Counted from the first letter of the stretch, positions 1 through 9,923 are shown. The stretch is 64,000 nt of DNA from Anaerolineaceae bacterium (GCA_020634115.1 JACKCH010000014.1:186001-250000), one strand, 5' to 3'. Notes: generated by a model from the letters alone, not told the origin. Numbers and translations: made by a program.

Positions 1-11
1 GCGATACCCGG

Positions 12-1511
12 TTACTGTGCCAGCCGGTGCATAATGTCCTTCGTGGAGTCGTACAGCGCCAGGTAATCACGGTATAGGGTGTCATATACCCCCCGGTTGT
101 CCGGCTCCGGCGTGATGACCGTGCCGGGTTTCACCCAGCGGTCAAGATCGGAGCGGTTGAGGACTCCCGCTGCCATCCCCGCCAGAAACGCATCGCCATA
201 ACTCGCGCCAATCGTGATTTCCGGTAGATTCTGCTCGACGCCCGCGACATCCGAGACAATTTGCAGCCAGGTGCGGCTTTTCGTCCCGCCGCCCACCGCC
301 ACCACACGCTTGATGGTCGCGCCCATTTCCTGGAAGGTTTCCAGGTTATGCCGGATACCGTAGGCCACACTTTCCAGCGCGGCGCGATAGATGTGGTCGC
401 GCGTGTGGGACAGCGTCAGGCCGATCAGCGCGCCCCGTGCTTTCGGGTCGTTAATCGGGGTGCGTTCGCCGCTGAAATAGGGCAGCATCAGCAGACCGTC
501 CGCGCCCGGTGGCAGGTCGGCGGCAGCAGCAAAGAGGGTGTTATAGGCGGTTTCTGGCGGCAGATCACGCGCCAGTTCATCCCGGAACCAGCGTGTCAGC
601 GAGCCGGTGGTCGCCATCCCCGCCGCGACGTTGTACTGCCCGGCGAAGGCTCCCGCCACCGTCCAGACTGCCGGATGAGGCAGCGGTTGTTCTGTCACCA
701 GGATGAAAAATGCTGTGCTGCCGTACATCATCATCAGGTCGCCCGGCTGCACCGCCCCCACACTGATTGCCTCGCTCAGGGCATCCACCGCACCGACGGC
801 CACCGGAGTCCCCGGCTTCAACCCGGTTTCCTGTGCGCCCTGGGCGTTCACCATCCCGGCCAGCGCATCGCTCCACCCCAGGCGCGGTAGCAGCACCGCG
901 TCCGCCAACTTCGAGCCGAGTTGGTCTGACCATTCCAGCGCCCGAATATCAATCAGCGGCATATAGTGGCTGGCAGTATGGCGATCCATTATGTTCTCGC
1001 CGGTCAGCCGGTAGATCATGTAACTGCTGGCCGTGTGTAAGGCGCTCGTCTGCGCCCAGACATCCGGCTCTTGGCGCTGCAACCACAAAATTTTGGGGCC
1101 AATCGCCTGACTGGTGAACGACATCCCGGAGAAATCAAACACCGCCGCTTCACCCAGGGATTCATTCAGCAGATCAATTTCCTCACTGGCACGGGCATCG
1201 ACCCCATACAGGATTCCAGGCCGCAGCGGGCGGCCACTCGCATCTACCGGCAGCAGACACGGGCCAATCGCGCTCATAGCAACTCCCACCACATCCGCAC
1301 CGGTATACGGCGACCCATCCAGCAGGCCGTGACACAGCGCGACGACATCGTGCCACCACACCGCGTCGGCGTCCTGTTCGGCCCAACCGGGATGCGGGAT
1401 GCTCATGTCATGTTCGACCACCTGCGACTTCAGCACCGTGCCGTCCGCCTCAACCAGCACCCCTTTGGAACTGTACGTCCCGACATCAATACCCAGTAAC
1501 AACCCCGCCAT
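12..1511 (-). CDS. FGGY-family carbohydrate kinase (xylulokinase-like)
   Basis: Predicted ATP-dependent cytoplasmic sugar kinase of 499 residues, the usual FGGY length. The N-terminus carries the phosphate-binding motif (GIDVGTYSSKG, residues 7-17), the middle a PKILWLQ stretch typical of the FGGY fold, and the C-terminal half a VAVGGGTKSRTWLQ motif that forms the adenosine site. An AAGGAG ribosome site lies 7 bases before the ATG. It ends a minus-strand series and starts 10 bases after the isomerase gene, so the two are probably co-transcribed. A pentulose or deoxy-hexulose made by the isomerase, such as fuculose or xylulose, is the likely substrate, but the sequence does not fix which. Confidence 0.88.
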   Translation of the reverse strand: MAGLLLGIDVGTYSSKGVLVEADGTVLKSQVVEHDMSIPHPGWAEQDADAVWWHDVVALCHGLLDGSPYTGADVVGVAMSAIGPCLLPVDASGRPLRPGILYGVDARASEEIDLLNESLGEAAVFDFSGMSFTSQAIGPKILWLQRQEPDVWAQTSALHTASSYMIYRLTGENIMDRHTASHYMPLIDIRALEWSDQLGSKLADAVLLPRLGWSDALAGMVNAQGAQETGLKPGTPVAVGAVDALSEAISVGAVQPGDLMMMYGSTAFFILVTEQPLPHPAVWTVAGAFAGQYNVAAGMATTGSLTRWFRDELARDLPPETAYNTLFAAAADLPPGADGLLMLPYFSGERTPINDPKARGALIGLTLSHTRDHIYRAALESVAYGIRHNLETFQEMGATIKRVVAVGGGTKSRTWLQIVSDVAGVEQNLPEITIGASYGDAFLAGMAAGVLNRSDLDRWVKPGTVITPEPDNRGVYDTLYRDYLALYDSTKDIMHRLAQ

Positions 1512-1521
1512 CGCTTGCTCC

Positions 1522-3174
1522 TTAAAGTTTTACTGTCCCGCAGAGATGCACCTGGATACCGACAGCCGCCAGCAGCGCGGCTTTGGCCGCCAGCGCCTGA
1601 TCCGCATCATCCGAGGACGGAGCATAAACGACGTTAAGATGATTGGCTTTATGGCGTGCCATCATCTGGTCGCGGCTCACACCATGCAGAACGGCGTGCA
1701 TGATCGGCCACTGCGGCGTCGTTGCATCCCAACGGCGCTGCGTTTCTTCTGAAGGTAGTTCAACCACTGTCGCTCGGCCCAGGTCAGCATGAAGCGCCCC
1801 ATCCATCACATAAACCCGGCTCCACACGATTTCACCCGGCTTGCTCACGCCTTTGAGCGTCCCGCCGCCCAGACGGAAATACATCGGTGGCTGGCGTTCG
1901 CTGGTTGCCCCGGCATACCCGTTGATGAAGTGTGACGCGGGCGCCGCGCCGGAAATCAGAAACACCCACACGAAATCGTCCACGTCACCGCCTGTAAAAT
2001 GTTCGCCCCAACGGACATCGTGCAGCGTGGTCGAAGGGTCAAAGCCCATCGCTGACCAGACACGATTCGTCACCAGAGCATCTACAGCTGCCCCTTCATC
2101 CACCTCGTTGAAGTGCGGTAATGCCTGCCCTGCGAACAGTTCCGCGCCGGTTTCCGCATGGTAGACCGGAGGGCGCTCCTGGTTATTCAACAGCCCTTCC
2201 GCCAGGTCAGAGGCCGGAGTCATATCCTTCAACCCCTGCTGGTACTGAATCCCAACCGCCGCACAGCCGAACGAATCTGCGATACGAACCGCCGCGACAT
2301 ACATTTTCAGTTGTTCCAGAATCTGAGCGTCGGTGAGTTCGGTTTCCGGGTTCGCCCCGGTCACAAAGGTCACGCCGCGTGCATCCAACCAATCCCGGCA
2401 TTTTTGTGCCTCATCATCTTTCACCAGACGCATCGCCGCCACCAGCGCGGACTGGCTGAGGCGCTCCTTATAGATGCTGCAGGGGTTGAGCAGTTCATCA
2501 TCAATGACGGCGTTATACATGCCCATACAGCCCTCGTCAAAGATGCCTAAAATCGCCTTCTCGTGGCGGAGCTGCTGCGCCAGCATTTCGCCCAGTTCGC
2601 GTTCCGCCGGGGGAATCCGCGCTAGGTCAAGCGCCCGCACATGGCGGGTGTCATGCGTAATCGTCCCGGTTTGAAGCCACTCGCGGATTGCGCCTTTGAA
2701 GAAATCGTCGGTAAAATCCTCACTCCAGATGGTGCTGTAGCGGATTCCGGCCTTCGTCAAACTCCCGTTCAGGTTGAGCATCCCGACCAGCCCCGGCCAC
2801 TGCCCACTCCAATTCGCCACTGTAAGAATCGGCCCGCGATGGCTGCGCAGCCCGGCCAGGACGTGGTGGCTGTACTGCCAGACGGCCTCGGCCACGATCA
2901 ACCGGGCGTCGGGGTGGATGTTCTTAAACACGTCCATCCCCATGCGCTGGCTAGAAATAAAGCCATGCTGCTCGTCGGGGTCATAAGGATGTCCGCGCCG
3001 GATAGTGATTCCCTCCGCTGTGAAAGCCTGGATCAATTTCTGTTCCATATCCTGCTGAGCCGCCCAGCACACCTGGTTGGCGGAAAGCCGCAAATCCCCA
3101 CTGGCGACTAAGATCGCTTCATTCGCCGGGACGGGACGCGGTAACTCCAATGCGGGTAAAGTATAGTTCGTCAC
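1522..3174 (-). CDS. L-fucose/L-arabinose isomerase family protein
   Basis: Predicted cytoplasmic aldose-ketose isomerase of about 550 residues, related to FucI. The motif DEGCMGMYNAVIDDELLNP matches the region where FucI carries its metal-binding Glu and Asp, and the middle of the protein has the expected mixed alpha/beta pattern. The frame could open at a GTG at 3180, but the AGGAGG at 3183-3188 is 8 bases from the GTG at 3174 and only 2 from the other, so I chose 3174. It lies 10 bases upstream of the FGGY kinase, making an isomerase-kinase pair for sugar catabolism. It may act on a sugar other than L-fucose, because related families are broad. Confidence 0.82.
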   Translation of the reverse strand: MTNYTLPALELPRPVPANEAILVASGDLRLSANQVCWAAQQDMEQKLIQAFTAEGITIRRGHPYDPDEQHGFISSQRMGMDVFKNIHPDARLIVAEAVWQYSHHVLAGLRSHRGPILTVANWSGQWPGLVGMLNLNGSLTKAGIRYSTIWSEDFTDDFFKGAIREWLQTGTITHDTRHVRALDLARIPPAERELGEMLAQQLRHEKAILGIFDEGCMGMYNAVIDDELLNPCSIYKERLSQSALVAAMRLVKDDEAQKCRDWLDARGVTFVTGANPETELTDAQILEQLKMYVAAVRIADSFGCAAVGIQYQQGLKDMTPASDLAEGLLNNQERPPVYHAETGAELFAGQALPHFNEVDEGAAVDALVTNRVWSAMGFDPSTTLHDVRWGEHFTGGDVDDFVWVFLISGAAPASHFINGYAGATSERQPPMYFRLGGGTLKGVSKPGEIVWSRVYVMDGALHADLGRATVVELPSEETQRRWDATTPQWPIMHAVLHGVSRDQMMARHKANHLNVVYAPSSDDADQALAAKAALLAAVGIQVHLCGTVKL

Positions 3175-3182
3175 AAGCACTG

Positions 3183-3188
3183 CCTCCT
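3183..3188 (-). promoter_or_regulatory. Shine-Dalgarno AGGAGG deciding the isomerase start
   Basis: A perfect AGGAGG on the minus strand sits 8 bases from the GTG at 3174 and 2 bases from the GTG at 3180. Normal spacing favours the start at 3174. Confidence 0.6.
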
Positions 3189-3202
3189 ATTTATCGCAGA
3201 CG

Positions 3203-3507
3203 CTATTCTAAAATAGTGATCTCTTCCAAATCCGCAAACACCTGGTCTCGCACGGCATCATTGTCAAACGCCAGTGAAAAATCATAGGTGTCCTCTATAT
3301 CCAGCGTGGCGTGAGCGCCCATCACCATGAAGTCGGCGGCGTACACCCGGTAATTTTGTCCACAACCGGCGGAAGTTGGAAACCATATCGCGCCGCCAGA
3401 TACCGCAGCAGCGGCAAAAACTGGGCTTCATCCACCGGGGTAATCTCAATAGATGCCCATTGATTCCCCTGCCACCGGCCTTTTTGAAACTGCACGCCGC
3501 GCCTCAA
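3203..3507 (-). pseudogene. Small hypothetical protein, broken by a one-base frameshift
   Basis: Two frames together encode one coherent small protein. The first begins at a TTG overlapping the stop of the methyltransferase gene (TTGA) and runs 61 codons to a stop at 3322. The other frame carries the expected continuation (NYRVYAADFMVMGAHATLD and so on) to a TAG at 3203. Adding one A to the AAAA run (minus strand; tttt at 3354-3357) restores about 101 residues, reading PPVVDKNYRVYAADF across the junction. I do not recognise the family: it is soluble, acidic at the C-terminus and has no clear motif. A sequencing error in the run is as likely as a true mutation. Confidence 0.6.
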
Positions 3508-4331
3508 TCTGACTCGACTGGCGTTTCCTGCCGGGAGGATGCCAACAGCCCGGTATCCACAAAACTTGCTTTGTACTCAAAGCCGACACCACTTGAAGCC
3601 ACACGACGAGTCGCATGTTCGGGGTACTCCCAATCGGGGATACGCCGCCCGACATACGTGCAGCCATCTACCAATCGGTTCAGCAGCGGGACATGGTTGA
3701 ACGCCCCCAACACGCCCGGCATAAAAGGCGATACTTCAGCGGTTTCGTACCCAGCCCGCTCGCAGAAAAAGCGCAGCGTTGAAGGCGTGAAGGCATTTAT
3801 ATGATCGCTGTACAGGTAGCCGGTGGTGAATCGCTTCAACCCTGTCACATGCCGCAACGCCGGAATCAAGGGAATAGTCGGCACATAGATAAATAACAAA
3901 CCGTTTGGCTTGAGCAGAAAAGAAATCCGCCGCAGGAAGATATGAATACTCTCGACATGCTCCAGCAACGCGGAACACCACACCACATCGACCTTTGGTA
4001 AATGGCTGATGTCGTCGTGCATGAAATCAAGGCTGTGCATCGTCAGGCCAATGCTGCGGGCAAACTGCACTGCGTAGCTATCCACCTCGATTCCATACGA
4101 ACCTGGCTGTGTATACACCAGATTCATCCCGTAGCCACAGCCAATGTCACACATGACTTTCCCGGTCAGGTCGTATTTCAGGCTGGCTGCCTGGAACTGG
4201 AGACGTGGCCCGTGCGAAAACCATTTGTCATAAATACGGCGGTTTTCCTCTGGGGCGTAACCACCCTGGGTCAGGATTCGTTCGCGGAGTTCGGCGGAAG
4301 GTTGCAGATAACGGCTCATAAGGCGGCTCAC
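3504..4331 (-). CDS. Class I SAM-dependent methyltransferase
   Basis: Predicted methyltransferase of 275 residues. The SAM-binding motif I reads CDIGCGYGMN, followed by an acidic motif II (YGIEVDSYAVQFA), a motif near DVVWCSALLEHV and a motif III-like LLKPNGLLFIYVP. This is the Methyltransf_11/23 layout usual for small-molecule, lipid or glycan methyltransferases; nothing shows the acceptor. Its stop overlaps the TTG of the frameshifted small gene, so they are probably translated together. It is first in the minus-strand run that continues into the isomerase and kinase, but a link to sugar metabolism is only suggested by position. Confidence 0.85.
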   Translation of the reverse strand: MSRLMSRYLQPSAELRERILTQGGYAPEENRRIYDKWFSHGPRLQFQAASLKYDLTGKVMCDIGCGYGMNLVYTQPGSYGIEVDSYAVQFARSIGLTMHSLDFMHDDISHLPKVDVVWCSALLEHVESIHIFLRRISFLLKPNGLLFIYVPTIPLIPALRHVTGLKRFTTGYLYSDHINAFTPSTLRFFCERAGYETAEVSPFMPGVLGAFNHVPLLNRLVDGCTYVGRRIPDWEYPEHATRRVASSGVGFEYKASFVDTGLLASSRQETPVESD

Positions 4332-4549
4332 TTGTATCCTGGGTGATCGAAAATAATGCCCCTAATTCTATTGAATTATCGCGGGTTCTGCCATTCCAGC
4401 CGGACTATACCGGCTTACTGGCAGCACAAACCGTTTCTCAATCAATCGTGCGGAAATCGGCAGACTTCGACAAACTTATAATTCTACCGGGCGGCTATGC
4501 GTGATACACTAGGCTGGACATGCTACATCTGGTTACACAGAGGGAATCT

Positions 4550-5884
4550 ATGTTTGTTACGCTCGTGACGGTGGTCATTATCACCGCGCTCATGATCGGT
4601 GTGAACGCGCTGTATGTCGCCGGGGAGTTCGCCACTGTCAGCGCCCGCAAGACCCGTATCACCCAACTGGCTAACGAGGGCAATTCACTGGCGAAAATGC
4701 TGCTGCCGGTACTGGAGGACAGCCACCGCCTGGATAGTTACATCGCCGCCAGCCAGGTCGGAATCACGGTTTCCAGCGTGGTTTTGGGTATCTACGGCCA
4801 GCAGCAGATTGCGCCGCTGATCGAACCGCTGCTTTCCGGCTTAATCGGTGAAGCCGCTGCTACGGGACTTGCGGCGACCCTGGTGCTGATTCTCCTCACC
4901 ACGCTGCAAGTGGTACTGGGTGAACTGGTGCCAAAATCGCTGGCGCTACGCCACCCGGAAGGGATGGCACTGTGGACGGCCATCCCCATGCGCTGGTCTG
5001 CCGACTTTCTGCTGCGCCCCCTGATTATCCTGTTGAATGGCAGCGGCACACTCCTGATTAAGGCGTTCGGCGTTCACCATGCTGAAGGCCATAAACATGT
5101 TCATTCACCCGAAGAGATCAAATATCTCATCCGGCAGAGTCATGAAGGCGGCCTGTTGGACGAAGAAGAACATGACCTACTGGATAGCGCGCTGCGCTTC
5201 AGCAAGTTTCGGGCCGGTGAAATCGTCATTCCACGCACCCGTATGGTCGCGGCGGATGTCACCACCCCGGCAGACGACATCCTGCGGGTGGCGGCGCAGT
5301 CCGATTTCACTCGCATCCCTATTTATGAAGGTGATATTGACCATATTATCGGCTTCATTCACCTGAAGGAACTTTTCCGCCTGTCCTACAAAGGCGAGAC
5401 GAAGGATGTTCGCTCGATTCTGCGGGATGTGGCTTTCGTCCCTGAAACCGCTTACCTGGATGATGTCTGGAACATCCTCAATGAGAAACAGGCTTACCTG
5501 ACCATCGTGCTGGATGAATACAGCGGCACGGTTGGGATGATTACCCGCGAAGACCTGCTGGAAGAACTTTTCGGTGAGGTACAGGACGAATTTGACGAGT
5601 CCGAAACCGCCCCGCTGCGCAAAGTCGGGGAAAACACCTACCGGGTGCGCGGCGATGTCTCGGTGGCTTACCTGAATGACCGTTTCCACCTGGCAATTGA
5701 AAGTGAGGACGCCTATACCATTGGCGGGTTCTTCCTCAAACAGGTGGGGCAAATCCCCAAAACCGGCGTCGAAATTATTCTGGAACACGCCCGCCTGCAA
5801 GCAAAAGTCGTCACCGAACGGGCAATCCAGGAAATCCTGCTCACGCTCATTCCACCGCAGCCCGACGACGAGGCCAAAACATGA
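4550..5884 (+). CDS. Hemolysin/CNNM-type membrane protein with CBS and CorC_HlyC domains
   Basis: Predicted inner-membrane protein of 444 residues with the three-part layout of the CNNM/CorC family: an N-terminal DUF21 transmembrane region (residues 1-180, with LYVAGEFATVSARKTRI), a CBS pair in the middle (IVIPRTRMVAADV to VLDEYSGTVGMITREDLLEELFGE) and a C-terminal CorC_HlyC domain. Relatives act in Mg2+ or Co2+ efflux; calling them hemolysins is historical. An ATG at 4520 is in frame, but GAGGGA lies 5-6 bases before the ATG at 4550, so I chose 4550. The stop overlaps the next paralog's ATG (ATGA). Confidence 0.9.
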   Translation: MFVTLVTVVIITALMIGVNALYVAGEFATVSARKTRITQLANEGNSLAKMLLPVLEDSHRLDSYIAASQVGITVSSVVLGIYGQQQIAPLIEPLLSGLIGEAAATGLAATLVLILLTTLQVVLGELVPKSLALRHPEGMALWTAIPMRWSADFLLRPLIILLNGSGTLLIKAFGVHHAEGHKHVHSPEEIKYLIRQSHEGGLLDEEEHDLLDSALRFSKFRAGEIVIPRTRMVAADVTTPADDILRVAAQSDFTRIPIYEGDIDHIIGFIHLKELFRLSYKGETKDVRSILRDVAFVPETAYLDDVWNILNEKQAYLTIVLDEYSGTVGMITREDLLEELFGEVQDEFDESETAPLRKVGENTYRVRGDVSVAYLNDRFHLAIESEDAYTIGGFFLKQVGQIPKTGVEIILEHARLQAKVVTERAIQEILLTLIPPQPDDEAKT

Positions 5885-7218
5885 CTTTTCTAGTGGATTT
5901 CCTGATTATCTTCCTGCTGATTCTGTTGAATGGGATGTTTGTCTCAGCGGAATTTTCGATTATCGGCGTGCGCCCCACCCGTATCGCGCAATTGGCCGAA
6001 GAAGGTCACAGCACAGCGAAACGGGTACAGCGTATCCTCAATAGTCCAGCGCAGATTGACCGCTACATCGCCTCGGCACAGTTGGGCATCACCCTGGCGA
6101 GTCTGGGGTTGGGCATGTATGGCGAACCGGCCATCGGGCGGCTGATCGAAGAACCGCTACACGAATTAGGTCTGAGTGCGGAAGCGATTCATACCATTTC
6201 GTTTTTTGCCGCGCTCGGCATCATTACCTATTTTCATGTGGTGATCGGAGAAATGGTGCCAAAGTCGCTGGCATTACAACGGGCGGAGCGCACTGTCCTG
6301 ATGCTCTCGACACCCATGTTCTTGATGCAGTCGGTGTTTTCGTGGGCGATTACAGCACTCAACAAAATCGGCGTTTTTGTGCTGTGGGTGCTGCGGACTC
6401 CACCGCCCGACGAGGGAGAACGCCTGCACACGCCGGATGAACTGGAACTCATCATTTCGGATAGCGTGGTGGGCGGCCTGATCGAAGCCGAAGAAGAGGA
6501 ACTGCTGCATAACATCTTCGATTTTGCAGATTTGCAGGTGGGGCAGATTATGACGCCGCGCTCCCGGTTGGACGCCGTACCGGTGAGTATCGGCAAAGCC
6601 GACCTGCTGGAAAAGATGTTTGCGTCGCGTTACAGCCGCTTCCCGGTCTATGACCATGACCTTGACCATATCCTGGGCATCGTGCATCTCAAGGACATGG
6701 TGCATCATCACGTAGATGACGCCCCCTATGAACTGCGTGATCTGCTCCATGACGTGCCGTTCGTGCCGGATACCCTGCCCGCCGACAAACTCCTAACACT
6801 GCTCAAACAACGGCACATTCACATGGCGATTGTGATTGACGAATACGGCGGCACTGCCGGAATCGTGACACTGGAAGACCTGCTTGAAGAGGTGGTCGGC
6901 GAAGTACGTGACGAGTTCGACAGCAACGAACGGGACAGCATCACCGTGATCGAGCCGGGCTACCTGATGGCGCTCGGCGCGACGCGCTTAGATGAGCTTG
7001 AGCCGTATATGGATTTAGGGGATGATGAGCGCATTGAAGAGGTGGACACGGTGGGCGGCCTGATGGTGGCGAACCTGCCGCTGCCTCCGCAGATTGGTGG
7101 CAAAGTCACGATTAACAACATCACCTTCCGCGCCGAAGCGGTGGACGGCCTGCGCGTTGAGCGTGTTTCGGTGCGCTACGAACCCGCCAACAGCCCCAAA
7201 CCGCCTACCACCCATTAA
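5881..7218 (+). CDS. Second CNNM/CBS/CorC_HlyC membrane protein, tandem paralog
   Basis: A 445-residue paralog of the preceding gene with the same order: DUF21 membrane region (NGMFVSAEFSIIGVRPTRI), CBS pair (IMTPRSRLDAVPVSI to VIDEYGGTAGIVTLEDLLEE) and CorC_HlyC domain (LMALGATRLDELEPYMDL). It starts on the ATGA overlap with its neighbour, so the two are translationally coupled and may form a hetero-oligomeric metal exporter (inference). It is followed by a hairpin at 7225-7248 shared with the convergent gene. Confidence 0.9.
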   Translation: MTFLVDFLIIFLLILLNGMFVSAEFSIIGVRPTRIAQLAEEGHSTAKRVQRILNSPAQIDRYIASAQLGITLASLGLGMYGEPAIGRLIEEPLHELGLSAEAIHTISFFAALGIITYFHVVIGEMVPKSLALQRAERTVLMLSTPMFLMQSVFSWAITALNKIGVFVLWVLRTPPPDEGERLHTPDELELIISDSVVGGLIEAEEEELLHNIFDFADLQVGQIMTPRSRLDAVPVSIGKADLLEKMFASRYSRFPVYDHDLDHILGIVHLKDMVHHHVDDAPYELRDLLHDVPFVPDTLPADKLLTLLKQRHIHMAIVIDEYGGTAGIVTLEDLLEEVVGEVRDEFDSNERDSITVIEPGYLMALGATRLDELEPYMDLGDDERIEEVDTVGGLMVANLPLPPQIGGKVTINNITFRAEAVDGLRVERVSVRYEPANSPKPPTTH

Positions 7219-7219
7219 C

Positions 7220-7248
7220 AAAAAGGGGCATGAACCATGCCATGCCCC
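7220..7248 (-). terminator. Intrinsic terminator between convergent genes
   Basis: GGGGCATG (7225-7232) pairs with CATGCCCC (7241-7248) around an 8-base loop. On the minus strand the stem is followed by five T's (7220-7224), so it mainly serves the C45-family gene. Confidence 0.7.
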
Positions 7249-7264
7249 ATAAGATAAATTCTCA

Positions 7265-8341
7265 CTACACCACAAACCGCTCGTAGGTGTTCTCGGTGGG
7301 CAGACCCCACACCGCCCAGAACTCGCGGGTGGCCGGGCGCATGATGGCCGCGCCGCAGGTTTCAACCTCCCAGGGGGCATTCACCACCGTACAAATCCCG
7401 TTCAGCGCCCCCCGGTCACGGGTGAGCGCCATCAGATCATCTACCGTCACTCCGCCGCCGTTAAGCAGTTCAGTAGCGCGTTCCAGCCGTGACTCAGAGT
7501 TCTCCTGGGCGTATTCCAGGCGTGGCCGAGCATAGGGCAGCGTCGTCGCGTGCAGACAGTGGTTGGTATGGACGAAGGGATTCCTGTTGACCGCCGTTAC
7601 CTCACGGTGACTCGGCATCGCCTCCACGTTATAGCCGCGCCCAGCGCTATCAGCCAGGACATAGTTATGCGCCCCAGCCAGCGGCGCATCCAGCAGGCAG
7701 GCCAGGGCGTCATCCAGCGTCGTTTGTTCCAGCATCCGGCGCACCACAAACGGCCATGTCACACCGGGGCGGCCATCGTTCGCCATGATGTCGTTAATCC
7801 CCACCGCGATTCCGGCGTCGTTCATGCCAATCATCCCTACACAGCCGGTGATGGTGAAGACCAGAAACGCCGGTTTCCCCGCCGGACGCCCGCGCAGTAG
7901 AACCACGTAGGGCGTCGCGCTGTAGTGCATGTCCCACGTCTGCCCGATCAACCCTTGTCCGCCCGCGCCGTTGGGGACGATAAACGCCGTGCAGTTGTCG
8001 GCGTCGTGCGGCGAAGGATGGTCAGGCCGGGCGATGACATCGGCAAAGTCGGTGAACCCGTTCATGATAACAAGTTCTGTCAGGCTCAGGCCGGTGGCAT
8101 CCGCCGTACCGCGCAATTCCTCCATCAAATCGGGGGCATAGTCCTGGTGCGCCACCAGACAGGCATCGCCCAATGCCAGAATCTCCGCCGGGGAACGGCT
8201 CTGCCCTGTCCATAGTGGATCACCCGCCAGACGCAGCCGTTCGGCGGTGAACTCGCGGATGGAATCCGCATACGCCAGACCATGCTGATAGCCCATGTCG
8301 TAGTGCCTGCCGCCGATTTTGAGGAGGCGAATAGGAGGCAT
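7265..8341 (-). CDS. C45-family autoproteolytic acyltransferase/hydrolase (Ntn hydrolase)
   Basis: A 358-residue protein of the acyl-CoA:6-APA acyltransferase family. These enzymes are made as precursors that cleave themselves before a Cys, which then becomes the N-terminal nucleophile. The candidate is Cys117 in DADNCTAFIVPN, followed by the family's GQTWDMH stretch. Further family signs are ITGCVGMIGMNDAGIAVGIND and NPFVHTNHCLH. The natural substrate, an amide or N-acyl compound, is not predictable. The gene starts 5 bases after the malQ stop and has GGAGG about 10 bases upstream, so it is probably the second gene of a malQ operon. Confidence 0.82.
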   Translation of the reverse strand: MPPIRLLKIGGRHYDMGYQHGLAYADSIREFTAERLRLAGDPLWTGQSRSPAEILALGDACLVAHQDYAPDLMEELRGTADATGLSLTELVIMNGFTDFADVIARPDHPSPHDADNCTAFIVPNGAGGQGLIGQTWDMHYSATPYVVLLRGRPAGKPAFLVFTITGCVGMIGMNDAGIAVGINDIMANDGRPGVTWPFVVRRMLEQTTLDDALACLLDAPLAGAHNYVLADSAGRGYNVEAMPSHREVTAVNRNPFVHTNHCLHATTLPYARPRLEYAQENSESRLERATELLNGGGVTVDDLMALTRDRGALNGICTVVNAPWEVETCGAAIMRPATREFWAVWGLPTENTYERFVV

Positions 8342-8346
8342 AGATG

Positions 8347-9861
8347 TTATGCCTCCGGCCAGCGAGCGAAAATGTGGGTCATGTGTGCCAGTCGGTGGCG
8401 AGCGTCACTCTCGAACCATTCCGGGCCGACACGCCAACCCCAATTGCCCGATTCTTTGCCGGGCGTGTTCATGCGCGTATCCTCGCCAAAGCCGAACACG
8501 TCTTGCAGCGGCATCACGAAGGTGTTCGCCACCGACATCATGCCCAACCGGATCATATCCCAGTGCGGTTCCTGAATGTCATGTCCTACGTAGTCCGTAA
8601 TATACTGTTTGCTGGCTTCGTCGGCCTCGCCACCCAGATACCAGCCCAGCGTCGTGTTGTTGTCGTGCGTGCCGGTATACACCACGCAGTTCTGAATATG
8701 ATTATGCGGCAGGAAGTGGTTTTCTTTAGCCGCGCCGCCCCACGCGAACTGGAGAATCCGCATTCCCGGCAGTTCAAACTGGTCACGCAGCGCCACGACT
8801 TCCGGCGTAATCACGCCCAGGTCTTCCGCGATGATTGGCAGCTTGCCGAGTTCGTCCTGCACCACCTGGAAGAAGTCTGTGCCGGGGCCATCCACCCATT
8901 GGCCGATTACGGCGGTGGGTTCGCTGGCCGGGATTTCCCAGTACCCCGCGAATCCCCGGAAGTGATCCACGCGCGCGATGTCCACCTGCCCCAGCACCGC
9001 TTTAATCCGTTCCAGCCACCAGCGATAGCCGGTTTTCTTCAGCTTGTCCCACCGATACAGGGGATTCCCCCAGCGCTGCCCGGTGACGCTGAAATAATCA
9101 GGCGGCACACCGGCCACCACTGTCGGCATTCCTTTTTCATCCAGGTAAAACAGGTCACGATTCGCCCACACGTCACTGCTGTCATGCGCGATGAAAATCG
9201 GGATGTCCCCGATCAGGCGAATGCCCTTGCTGTTGGCATAGGTCTTGACCGCCGACCACTGCACGGCGAACTGCCATTGCAGAAAACGGCGCTCCTCAAT
9301 GGCTTCAGCATGTTTGGCGCGCGCGGCTTCCAACGCTTGCGGGTCGCGCAGCCCTTCCCCAACCGGCCACTCCGTCCAGGGGCGGCCACCGTGCGCGTTC
9401 TTGAGCGCAGCGAACAGCGCGTAATCGTCCAGCCAACCGGCGTTGGCCTGACACCAGTTTGCAAAGGCCGTCCGTTCGCTCTCGGCGGCGTGCGCTTTGA
9501 ACCCCTGATAAGCCTTCGCCAGCATTTGCTGGTGATACTCAATCACTGGACCAAAATCCACCCAATAGATAGGGAAATCCGGCACATCCGCCAGGTCGTC
9601 TTCCGTCAGCCAGCCGTTTTCAGCCAGCTTATCCAGGCTGATAAGCAGCGTGTTTCCGGCCAGCGCCGAAAGCGTCTGGTAGGGCGAGTCGCCGTAGCTA
9701 GTCGGCCCCAGCGGGAGAATCTGCCAGTAGGATTGTCCGGCTTCCGCCAGCCAGTCTACGAAGGTCGTCGCCCACTCACCCAGGTCACCAATGCCATAGC
9801 GACCCGGCAGCGAGGTGGGATGGAGCAAAATACCACTTGCGCGGGGGAAAATTGTCGTCAT
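8347..9861 (-). CDS. malQ: 4-alpha-glucanotransferase (amylomaltase)
   Basis: GH77 enzyme that moves alpha-1,4-glucan segments between maltodextrins in the cytoplasm. The 504-residue length is typical of the short bacterial type. Motifs visible in order: ASGILLHPTSLPGRYGIGDL at the start, GDIPIFIAHDSSDVWAN, the nucleophile region ARVDHFRGFAGYWEIP, the acid/base region IIAEDLGVITPEV and a late YTGTHDNNTTLGW stretch. AGGAACGCTC precedes the ATG. A long open frame on the opposite strand (8344-9906) is the shadow of this high-GC gene. Confidence 0.96.
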   Translation of the reverse strand: MTTIFPRASGILLHPTSLPGRYGIGDLGEWATTFVDWLAEAGQSYWQILPLGPTSYGDSPYQTLSALAGNTLLISLDKLAENGWLTEDDLADVPDFPIYWVDFGPVIEYHQQMLAKAYQGFKAHAAESERTAFANWCQANAGWLDDYALFAALKNAHGGRPWTEWPVGEGLRDPQALEAARAKHAEAIEERRFLQWQFAVQWSAVKTYANSKGIRLIGDIPIFIAHDSSDVWANRDLFYLDEKGMPTVVAGVPPDYFSVTGQRWGNPLYRWDKLKKTGYRWWLERIKAVLGQVDIARVDHFRGFAGYWEIPASEPTAVIGQWVDGPGTDFFQVVQDELGKLPIIAEDLGVITPEVVALRDQFELPGMRILQFAWGGAAKENHFLPHNHIQNCVVYTGTHDNNTTLGWYLGGEADEASKQYITDYVGHDIQEPHWDMIRLGMMSVANTFVMPLQDVFGFGEDTRMNTPGKESGNWGWRVGPEWFESDARHRLAHMTHIFARWPEA

Positions 9862-9923
9862 GAGCGTTCCTCAATCATTCTTTTGAAAAGTTGTCCAGTG
9901 TCGTGACAAGATTCATTTAGCGA

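Noticed and set aside
8344..9906. A 520-codon open frame on the plus strand
   Set aside because: It lies exactly opposite malQ, which has all GH77 motifs. It has no family features and no ribosome site; it is a high-GC antisense shadow.
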